A stretch of 64,000 bases of DNA from Bacteroidota bacterium (GTDB lineage Bacteria > Bacteroidota > Bacteroidia > Sphingobacteriales > Sphingobacteriaceae), in assembly GCA_013286325.1 (NCBI GenBank), contig JABDFZ010000004.1:1-64000 (forward strand), in the 5' to 3' direction. The notes under the pieces are model-generated. The model saw nothing but the letters and a program-made list of their open reading frames with translations. It did no database searches and was not told where the DNA came from. Position 1 is the first letter of the stretch, and each line of letters starts with the position of its first letter. Shown here piece after piece: positions 16,901 to 24,440 of this stretch. The position numbers were made by a program, and so were the translations under genes.

Positions 16901-19900
16901 TTACTGCGCTTTCGGGCTACTACCCTGGAAAAGGGAGACGACCTTTAAAATAGCCGGAACTCCCGCACCAATTGCTGTTACATAAGTAATTATCTTGGTA
17001 TAGGCTTCCTGTTGCGATGCTATCAGGAAAACAAGGATAGCCAATACAGCTATAATCAGCGGTATCTTTAGGCTGCCCCAATTACCATTATCCTTAACCT
17101 GGTCTTTTATTCGGTTTGCCTCAGCGTTGCCTATAGCGGTAAGTATAAAATTACGGAAACCTTTGTTAAATAACATCAGCGTCCCTTTTGGTTTTATGAT
17201 GAGGCCCTTGCACATTAGCATGCTCAGGTTATAATCATCATACGGGTTTACCAACCCATCTTCAGCTAAATCATATAACAAAAACTTTTCTTCCTTGGTA
17301 AGCGATTGCCATATATAAGTATAAAAATAGTGCGAGGTTATTTGGAGCTTAAAAATCAGCGAATCGCTTATTTCCCCCAATTCTTTGTCTTCCGGATGCA
17401 GGTTTTCCAATGTCATTTTCTGCATATTGTTTAGATAATGCGAGTACTGGGTTTCTTCCATAACAGTGCGGCGCAATTCATTATCATCATTGGCGTTTTT
17501 AAATTGCAGTGGTTCAACCACAATGCGGAAGTGCCCCAAAAGTACGTGCCAGCGTTCCAGCTCGCTTTCTTGTGTCTCTTTGCCCTGTTGATCATTATAC
17601 GAATCGAGGAAAGTAATAGGGTGAACGGTTGATACAATGATCACCTTGCTTCTCCCTTTCTGCATCAGTGACTCAAGCAGATCGAGTTTTATACTGTTGG
17701 TTTTGTCGTCTTTAATATTGTATTCAAAATGATTAATAATGATAAGGGAATAGCAGTCTCTAAGTGCCTCTTCCTTGCAGGCTTTCCAGTCTGGGTCATT
17801 TGCACCTGCCTCGGGCGATATCAGGATCATATCGGCAATAAAAACATTATTATCCGATGGCTCTTTTTCATTATAGATCAGCAGCTCCCTGTTATTTCCC
17901 AGTAGCCTTTTTGATTTAAACGCATCGAACTTTTTCTCCCATAATTCGGGCTGGTTTTTTTTCTGTAAAAGAAGCAGCTCTTTTTCTTCCCGGTCGGTCA
18001 GTTTGTTCCGCTTTAGTACCTTTTTTAATTTGTTCAACTTGCCTGAGCCGGGAGAGCCCAGGATAAAAAGCAGCGAATTCAGCTTGTTATCATGCAAAAG
18101 CTTTTCATCCATGTTTTCCCATCCGTGTTTCGATGGCAGGTTAAGTGCAAACAGTTTCCTGATAATATTATGGATAACATAATAAAACCCGATAATGGGT
18201 ATGCTAAGCACCAGCCAGAAAATTATAGCAGGATAATCACTAATAATGAGCGATATCAGACTAAAATTATATCCTGCCTTTTTATAATTACAGATGGTAT
18301 AAAAGCTGCGGTTTTGTGCATGGGTAAGGCTGCTGAAAACAACCTCATTATTCACCGACCGCGAATTTAAATTGCCATTCTTTAACGATATACTGTTTTT
18401 ATAAAATTTAACAGCGCTTAATACTTTTATGGTAAAGTAATCCTCCTTTGTGTATTTACATGTATCGTTCAGTTGTGTTCCAATCCCGCTCTTGCCGTTA
18501 ATTACAGGAAGTATTTTATTTACATATATGCCATCGTAATAAACACCGCTTGTGTACAATTGTCCTTTTTGAATGCTATCAAGCCGCGGTTTTGTGATGC
18601 TTCCTGGAGGCATCTTTTGTGTTAGCGAACTTGCAAAAGTTAGTTGGCTATCTCGGGTAATTAAATTTTGCTCGTAGTTAAAAGAATAAATAAAAAAGAA
18701 AACCACAGGGATCCCGCTGGTAACAATTAACCGGGTTGTTGCCATTAGCGCGAAACTATTGGTGTAGCTCCAGTTAAGTGCATGCCTGCTTTTGTAGTCT
18801 ATTAATTTATCAAGCAGATAAGTGCCTGCCTTACAGGATAAAAAACCTGCTGCTGCTGCCAGGAACTCGAATGACAGCAGGAGCCAGAAGTTTTCATGAT
18901 CGAGCGTTTTCCATGCGAAGTAATCAATAAGGTTTACAAATATGCATAGCCACTTTACAGCAATCATCTTATACCTGTAATTATTAGGCGCTCTTTCCTT
19001 GTACTTAGCGGCAAAAATACTGTTTAAAAATATGGAGATAAACGTGACAGAAAAAAGCAGGATATAAATATAACAGAGAAAAGAGCTAAACTGGAAAAAA
19101 ATAATAAGCAGTATAATGAGCGTTCCATTCGAAATTATGGCCAGGTTATATTCCCTGTGAGATGTTGTTTTAGGGCCGATCCAGGAGGTATCAAAAAACT
19201 GTTTCTTGAAAAAAGAACGTTTGGACGAGGCAAGAAAAACCACCAGAAACTGGATTAACTGGAAAGTAAGCAGATAAATAAGCATGGATACGGTAAAGGA
19301 ATAATCCTCAATATCGCGGGTATCGTTATAGTTGGTATCCTCAAATATTACCAAAAAATAAGGTAATCCCGACAGCGGTTTTATCTTTATTTTATATTGT
19401 TTGCCAAAATAGTCGGCAGTAAAATTTGTGTCCGATTTTGCTTCAAGGCAGCTTACCAGCATGCTGCTGTCGGCAAACTCTTTCTTGAGGTTTTCATTCA
19501 AATTACGATCAGGGTGATAGTGATACAGTACATCTCCATCTTCATTAATAACAGCAAATTGGTAACCATCTGGCATTATTACACTATCCAGGCTTTTGGC
19601 AGTAAATGTCATCGCTGCTATGGTAAAATTGCCTTTTAAAGCCTTTTTAGCAATTACAGATGTAAAGGCACCCGTGGTTCTGGATACCACCTGATCGAGA
19701 TAAAATTCAAACTTGCCTTTGCTATTGGGCCTATTGGTAACAATATTCTTAAAATAATCCCTTTCGCTAAAGTTGGCATGCAAGGCGTTAACACTATCGG
19801 TAGTCCAGTTATTTCTTTCCATCCCGGTTGAATCGAGCCAATAAACCTGTTTTACACTCATGTTCGGAGCCTCTTTTCTAAGTAGTGCGTCGCACGATAC

Positions 19901-21052
19901 ATCTTTTATACCCTGCGCATATTTTATATGGTTACTTCCCAGGTTGATTATATCAGTTTTTTCTGTTTTATAAACTAGGTCGTATTGTGAAAGCTGCCGG
20001 TACGCATTATCAATCTCAAGTGCAAATGCAGCATCTATTCTATTGGCCAGTTTATTTACCGATTTTGAAAGCTGCCCATACTCGGTCCTGAAAGCATATA
20101 TAATAAACACGAAAAATAACAGCGACATAAGTAACATGGATACCAGGATGCTTGAAACACCATCAACTACCGTTAGCTTATCCTTGCTACCCATCTGGTA
20201 TAACTTTAACCAGGGAAGTGAAACTATAGTAATAACTGTTGCTGTTAAAAGTACGACCATTGTCCATAAAGGCAATTGGCTTTTCTCTTTCTGATAGTTT
20301 TTAGCCGAAACCAACCCAACTATCAGCCATTCATTATTAACATCAACCCTTACAGGCTGCGAAAACGCCTTGTAATCCCTGCCGCCAATAGTAAGCGACC
20401 GTACGCCAGGGCTTGTTACCTTGTTTTTAACTTCCAGCAGCGAGTCTCTTATTTTATAGTTTAAACCGGAAGGAAATGTTTCATAAACCTCTCTTTGGCT
20501 GTTATTAAAAACCACATAATTATCAAAAGTATCGCCTGCCAGCAGGGGCTTAATAAACTGATCGAAACGATAACGGATGCCAATAGATATTGAATCTGTT
20601 TCTTTTACCCCTTTTATTAAGTTACTTACTGTTAAGGTAAATTGTTGCGAATTGGAATCCGCATTAATGATAGTAGTAACAGGGCTATCGCCCCTGACAA
20701 TAGCATTTTTTTGCTTTGCAGGCACAATTTGGATACGTAGTAGTGTAAAATCCTTTTGCGAATATTGAGTGATATAATCGTTTAGCCGTTTTAAACTATC
20801 GCTATAAATTTTTAAGTTATCTTGATTTTTAGGGTAGGCTAATAAAAGGTTTTTAATAAGAGAAATACTGTTATCAATTTTAAAATGGATGTTATTGTCA
20901 ATAATCTGAAGGCACCTGAACCTGCGTTCCTGAACAGTTTTTTCATTATTAGGCACATAGATAAAAAAGTAGGAAGCACCTAAAAAGATCAGGATAAGTA
21001 ATGTGCCAAAAACTGCCATCTGGTTTTTTATTGCTGAGAAAAGTTTTGACAT
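16901..21052 (-). CDS. 1383-aa polytopic membrane sensor: Cache-like extracytoplasmic regions, multi-TM core, cytoplasmic P-loop/AAA-like module with winged-helix-like tail and C-terminal TM
   Basis: Two or more extracytoplasmic regions, one Cache-like (KQVYWLDSTGMERNN...FSERDYFKNIVTNRPNSKGKFEFYLDQVVSRTTGAFTSVIAKKALKGNFTIAAMTFTAKSLDSVI...GDVLYHYHPD). P-loop-like LLFILGSPGSGKLNKLK, Walker-B-like SLIIINHFEY, sensor-like KVIIVSTVHP. Confidence 0.7.
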   Translation of the reverse strand: MSKLFSAIKNQMAVFGTLLILIFLGASYFFIYVPNNEKTVQERRFRCLQIIDNNIHFKIDNSISLIKNLLLAYPKNQDNLKIYSDSLKRLNDYITQYSQKDFTLLRIQIVPAKQKNAIVRGDSPVTTIINADSNSQQFTLTVSNLIKGVKETDSISIGIRYRFDQFIKPLLAGDTFDNYVVFNNSQREVYETFPSGLNYKIRDSLLEVKNKVTSPGVRSLTIGGRDYKAFSQPVRVDVNNEWLIVGLVSAKNYQKEKSQLPLWTMVVLLTATVITIVSLPWLKLYQMGSKDKLTVVDGVSSILVSMLLMSLLFFVFIIYAFRTEYGQLSKSVNKLANRIDAAFALEIDNAYRQLSQYDLVYKTEKTDIINLGSNHIKYAQGIKDVSCDALLRKEAPNMSVKQVYWLDSTGMERNNWTTDSVNALHANFSERDYFKNIVTNRPNSKGKFEFYLDQVVSRTTGAFTSVIAKKALKGNFTIAAMTFTAKSLDSVIMPDGYQFAVINEDGDVLYHYHPDRNLNENLKKEFADSSMLVSCLEAKSDTNFTADYFGKQYKIKIKPLSGLPYFLVIFEDTNYNDTRDIEDYSFTVSMLIYLLTFQLIQFLVVFLASSKRSFFKKQFFDTSWIGPKTTSHREYNLAIISNGTLIILLIIFFQFSSFLCYIYILLFSVTFISIFLNSIFAAKYKERAPNNYRYKMIAVKWLCIFVNLIDYFAWKTLDHENFWLLLSFEFLAAAAGFLSCKAGTYLLDKLIDYKSRHALNWSYTNSFALMATTRLIVTSGIPVVFFFIYSFNYEQNLITRDSQLTFASSLTQKMPPGSITKPRLDSIQKGQLYTSGVYYDGIYVNKILPVINGKSGIGTQLNDTCKYTKEDYFTIKVLSAVKFYKNSISLKNGNLNSRSVNNEVVFSSLTHAQNRSFYTICNYKKAGYNFSLISLIISDYPAIIFWLVLSIPIIGFYYVIHNIIRKLFALNLPSKHGWENMDEKLLHDNKLNSLLFILGSPGSGKLNKLKKVLKRNKLTDREEKELLLLQKKNQPELWEKKFDAFKSKRLLGNNRELLIYNEKEPSDNNVFIADMILISPEAGANDPDWKACKEEALRDCYSLIIINHFEYNIKDDKTNSIKLDLLESLMQKGRSKVIIVSTVHPITFLDSYNDQQGKETQESELERWHVLLGHFRIVVEPLQFKNANDDNELRRTVMEETQYSHYLNNMQKMTLENLHPEDKELGEISDSLIFKLQITSHYFYTYIWQSLTKEEKFLLYDLAEDGLVNPYDDYNLSMLMCKGLIIKPKGTLMLFNKGFRNFILTAIGNAEANRIKDQVKDNGNWGSLKIPLIIAVLAILVFLIASQQEAYTKIITYVTAIGAGVPAILKVVSLFQGSSPKAQ

Positions 21053-21100
21053 GTTTTTGGCTTTTAAGATGTGTATTGGGTTTAGTTAGCTACGGCCTTT

Positions 21101-21133
21101 CGGTATTTAAGGCAGTTACTGGCTTAAATACCG
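21101..21133. repeat. 33-bp near-perfect palindrome upstream of the 1383-aa gene
   Basis: CGGTATTTAAGGCAGTTACTGGCTTAAATACCG; single mismatched pair (G-G) around a central T. Confidence 0.85.
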
Positions 21134-21158
21134 ATATAAAATCACAATTGATAAAAAC

Positions 21159-21229
21159 CGGTTGACTAAATGGTGCTGGTTTTCAATAATTTAAATAAAA
21201 TTAATTTATTGCGATGATATAGTCAACCG
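21159..21229. repeat. Inverted repeat CGGTTGACTA (21159-21168) / TAGTCAACCG (21220-21229)
   Basis: Perfect 10-bp arms, 51 nt apart. Confidence 0.75.
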
Positions 21230-21233
21230 TAGT

Positions 21234-21266
21234 TTTACGCAATTTTAGCAGTTGAAATTGCGTAAA
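21234..21266. repeat. Inverted repeat TTTACGCAATTT / AAATTGCGTAAA
   Basis: Perfect 12-bp arms (21234-21245 and 21255-21266) with 9-nt spacer. Confidence 0.85.
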
Positions 21267-21343
21267 TAATGAATAAGTTTAATTATTTGCCGGTGTAACA
21301 AAAGATCATTCCGATAGTCAAAACTTTCATCAAAACCTGCGTT

Positions 21344-22453
21344 ATGAAATGGAAACTTCCTTTTAGAAAGAAAACCGACAGTAATAAGCCCAAAAAATCA
21401 AAGACCCGCGAGTGGGTGGATGCCATACTATTTGCTGTAATTGCATCAACTATCATCAGGGGTTTACTATTTTCTGCCTATGCCATCCCTTCCGGCTCGA
21501 TGGAAGGTACGCTGCTTACAGGCGATTATTTGTTTGTTAGCAAGATCAGCTATGGGCCGAGGATGCCTTTCACACCGGTTTCGGTTCCTTTTTTGGAATC
21601 CACCGTTACTAAATATAATATTAAAACCTATTGGGATGGCATTAAGCTGCCCTACTTTCGTTTACCCGGCCTGGCCGAAATAAAGAAAGGCGATATTGTT
21701 GTTTTTAATAAACCGGATGAAGCCGACCCATCGTACAATAAACCTGTAGATGTAAGGACAAACTTAATTAAACGCTGCCAGGCAACCCCCGGCGACCTAC
21801 TCACCATAGTAAATGCGCAGGTATATATTAACGGCAAAGCGATGCCTAATGCTGAGAAATCGCAAACATCATATACCGTAGTTACGGATGGCACCAGTAT
21901 TAATCCGCAGGTATTTCAGGACATGAACATTGAAATGCTTTCGCAAAGTGATGCCAATACCTACGAAATGATCATTCCCAAAGCTTACCTGGCTACATTT
22001 AAAAGCTTCTCTAACATAAAAAGTGTGACACCTTTTATAGCTCCCGCAGGGAAATATGACCCCTCGGTATTTCCACATAACGAAAAATTTAAATGGAACC
22101 AGGACAACTTTGGTCCGCTTGTTATGCCAAAAAGAGGGATGACTATCCCACTTAATGATTCTACAATGGCTCTATACCGCCGGGCAATTGAACTTTACGA
22201 GAACAACAAAGTAGAAATAAACGGAAAAGATGTATTGATTAACGGTAAAAAGGCCGACAATTATACCTTTAAAATGAATTACTACTGGATGATGGGCGAC
22301 AACAGGCATAACTCGCTCGACTCCCGTTTCTGGGGATATGTTCCGGAAGACCATGTGGTTGGTAAAGCCATGATAACCTGGATGAGCATTGATTCGACAG
22401 GCACCTTTTTCGATAAGATCAGGTGGAGCCGGATCTTTAAACCAATCAATTAA
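21344..22453 (+). CDS. lepB: Signal peptidase I
   Basis: IPSGSMEGTLLTGDYLFVSKISYGPR, IKRCQATPGD, MGDNRHNSLDSRFWGYVP. Confidence 0.96.
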   Translation: MKWKLPFRKKTDSNKPKKSKTREWVDAILFAVIASTIIRGLLFSAYAIPSGSMEGTLLTGDYLFVSKISYGPRMPFTPVSVPFLESTVTKYNIKTYWDGIKLPYFRLPGLAEIKKGDIVVFNKPDEADPSYNKPVDVRTNLIKRCQATPGDLLTIVNAQVYINGKAMPNAEKSQTSYTVVTDGTSINPQVFQDMNIEMLSQSDANTYEMIIPKAYLATFKSFSNIKSVTPFIAPAGKYDPSVFPHNEKFKWNQDNFGPLVMPKRGMTIPLNDSTMALYRRAIELYENNKVEINGKDVLINGKKADNYTFKMNYYWMMGDNRHNSLDSRFWGYVPEDHVVGKAMITWMSIDSTGTFFDKIRWSRIFKPIN

Positions 22454-22458
22454 TTTAA

Positions 22459-22499
22459 AAGTGCGAAAGAAAAAATTGATTGATTTTTCTTTCGCACTT
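22459..22499. terminator. Bidirectional terminator between lepB and the DUF4142 gene
   Basis: Perfect 16-bp arms AAGTGCGAAAGAAAAA / TTTTTCTTTCGCACTT. Confidence 0.88.
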
Positions 22500-22504
22500 C
22501 TCCG

Positions 22505-23083
22505 CTATTTCAAACTCTCTTTTATTGCATTAATAGCATCCAGATGCTCCTGCAATATGGGTAGTGTTTTCTTTGCAAAGCTTTTTACATCAGGATCAAG
22601 GCATTTCTTCGAGGCGGTTTCAAAAACTTTGATATCGTTTTTATGGTCTTCTATCATATTGTTGATATAGGCTTTATCAAAGTCTTTTCCTGACTTTTTG
22701 GATAACTTACCAATTGTTTTCTGCTCATCTGCACCGGGGATTGCCGGAATTGAAATATTTTTGGTTACCGCCAGGGCCTTAATCTCATCGTTTATTATGG
22801 AATGATCTTTTATCATCATTGTCCCAAAATTCTTAACCTGTTTGCTGATGCCCTTTTTTTGTGCAAGCTTACCCAGTTCAACTTCGGCCATACTGCCGCT
22901 GGCGGCTTCAACTGTAAATTGAGCATCAACCTTCTCAACCCCAATACTTAGTTTTGTGGTTGTGTCTTTTATGGCATTTATACTGTCGGCCCGGGCAGTA
23001 CTATCGTTCTTTGTATTGCTTTGGCATGCATTAAATATTAATACACCCAGTATAGCCACTACCAATACACTTAGTCTCTTCAT
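22505..23083 (-). CDS. DUF4142 family lipoprotein (start revised to MKRLSVLVV)
   Basis: Lipobox LIFNAC; AEVELGKLAQKKGISKQVKNFGTMMIKDHSIINDEIKALA... DUF4142 pattern. Confidence 0.85.
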   Translation of the reverse strand: MKRLSVLVVAILGVLIFNACQSNTKNDSTARADSINAIKDTTTKLSIGVEKVDAQFTVEAASGSMAEVELGKLAQKKGISKQVKNFGTMMIKDHSIINDEIKALAVTKNISIPAIPGADEQKTIGKLSKKSGKDFDKAYINNMIEDHKNDIKVFETASKKCLDPDVKSFAKKTLPILQEHLDAINAIKESLK

Positions 23084-23175
23084 TTTATCAGAGCTTGATT
23101 TTGTTAAGTAACAACGTATTTTCGGTTTAGTTTCTGTAAGGGTGATAGTTATATGCCGCAAAATAATTTTAATAA

Positions 23176-23206
23176 ATTGCGTTAGCTTAAAGTTTTATTA
23201 TTTTTG
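23176..23206 (+). promoter_or_regulatory. gcvH promoter: ATTG (23176-23179), 19 nt, TATTTTTG (23199-23206)
   Basis: Matches the Bacteroidota TTTG / TAnnTTTG spacing. Confidence 0.6.
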
Positions 23207-23226
23207 ACGCTATAAATCAAAATAAT

Positions 23227-23607
23227 ATGGAGTTTCCGGCAGGATTAAAGTATACTAAAGACCACGAGTGGATCAGAGTTGAAGGTAATAACGCCTTTAT
23301 AGGTATTACCGAGTTTGCACAGCGCGAATTAGGCGATATTGTTTATATTGATATTACCGAATTGGGAAAAGAAGTTTCCAAAGACGAAGTTTTTGGTACT
23401 GTTGAGGCGGTTAAAACCGTATCAGACCTTTTTATGCCGGTTACCGGAACAGTTACTGAGGTTAATAAGGCACTGGATAAACAGCCTGAGCTGGTAAATT
23501 CTGACCCTTATGGCGAAGGCTGGATGGTTAAAGTTACTTTAACTGATGCTTCAGCTGTTGAAGATCTATTGTCGGCGGATAGTTATAAATCGCTGATTGG
23601 CGTTTAA
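23227..23607 (+). CDS. gcvH: Glycine cleavage system H protein
   Basis: [35 protein letters not shown]..., lipoyl-lysine [13 protein letters not shown]. Confidence 0.97.
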   Translation: MEFPAGLKYTKDHEWIRVEGNNAFIGITEFAQRELGDIVYIDITELGKEVSKDEVFGTVEAVKTVSDLFMPVTGTVTEVNKALDKQPELVNSDPYGEGWMVKVTLTDASAVEDLLSADSYKSLIGV

Positions 23608-24005
23608 TGAAAGCAATTTTTAAATATTACGGGCCCGCTATATTGTGGGCCTTATTTATTTTTATAATGTGCAGTATTAAGATAAGCAATAACTTATCCG
23701 ACTCGCCATTATTCTTTCCGGGCTTTGATAAGATAGTACATAGTGGATTTTTTCTGGTAATGACAGCTTTTATTTCATATGGCGTTATCAGGCAACAATC
23801 ACCGCGCACTTTATCGTATAAAGCATTGTTACTGATCACTATTATTGTTATTGCATACGGCGGACTTATCGAGCTGTTGCAATACTATATCTTCACCTGG
23901 CGAAGTGGCGACTGGAATGATCTTTTTGCTGATATTACAGGTGCATTAATGGGAGCTTTTAGTATTATGTTAACAGTTAAAGCAACGGGTTATGCTAAAA
24001 AATAA
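23607..24005 (+). CDS. VanZ-like family protein
   Basis: Four-TM protein, DKIVHSGFFLVMTAF, LIELLQYYIFTWRSGDWNDLFADITGALMG. Confidence 0.88.
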   Translation: MKAIFKYYGPAILWALFIFIMCSIKISNNLSDSPLFFPGFDKIVHSGFFLVMTAFISYGVIRQQSPRTLSYKALLLITIIVIAYGGLIELLQYYIFTWRSGDWNDLFADITGALMGAFSIMLTVKATGYAKK

Positions 24006-24138
24006 ATTTATACTCTTAGGATTAGCAGCAATGCTTGCCCTGTCATCCTGCGGAATTTTCCATAAAGATTGCGGCTGCCCCAAATTTGGGATGATAAAAC
24101 AGAGCACAGCAGCAAATAAAACTCATTTAATATGCTGA
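23992..24138 (+). CDS. 48-aa small lipoprotein overlapping the vanZ-like 3' end
   Basis: Manual translation: MLKNKFILLGLAAMLALSSCGIFHKDCGCPKFGMIKQSTAANKTHLIC; lipobox LSSC. Absent from the track. Confidence 0.7.
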   Translation: MLKNKFILLGLAAMLALSSCGIFHKDCGCPKFGMIKQSTAANKTHLIC

Positions 24139-24160
24139 TTGTAAAATTCATCTCTTCTTA

Positions 24161-24192
24161 TTTGGATTTAATTTAAATAAGCAATACATTTG
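24161..24192 (+). promoter_or_regulatory. feoAB promoter: TTTG (24161-24164), 20 nt, TACATTTG (24185-24192)
   Basis: Near-ideal Bacteroidota -33/-7 architecture 22 nt upstream of the feoA start. Confidence 0.75.
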
Positions 24193-24213
24193 ACCTAAGT
24201 TTTAAATAAGGAT

Positions 24214-24429
24214 ATGACGCTTTCAGAACTTGAACCAGGTGAATTTGGTATTGTAAAGGAGTTTACTGACCTTGAAATGTCGGTAAAATTGATGGAAATG
24301 GGATGTTTACCCGGTGAACCGGTTACCGTTTCGCGCCGGGCGCCGCTTGGTGATCCAATTGCTATTCAAGTATCTGGTTACCAGTTAAGCCTGCGAAAAT
24401 TTGAAGCTTCTACTATTATTCTGCAGTAA
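24214..24429 (+). CDS. feoA: FeoA family protein
   Basis: LSELEPGEFGIVKEFTDLEMSVKLMEMGCLPGEPVTVSRRAPLGDPIAIQVSGYQLSLRKFEA. Confidence 0.92.
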   Translation: MTLSELEPGEFGIVKEFTDLEMSVKLMEMGCLPGEPVTVSRRAPLGDPIAIQVSGYQLSLRKFEASTIILQ

Positions 24430-24440
24430 CACCGTTACAA

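Noticed and set aside
16901-21052. Possibility that the large sensor gene is a histidine kinase or chemoreceptor
   Set aside because: No H-box, HATPase, HAMP/MA or GGDEF/EAL motif could be found in the translation.
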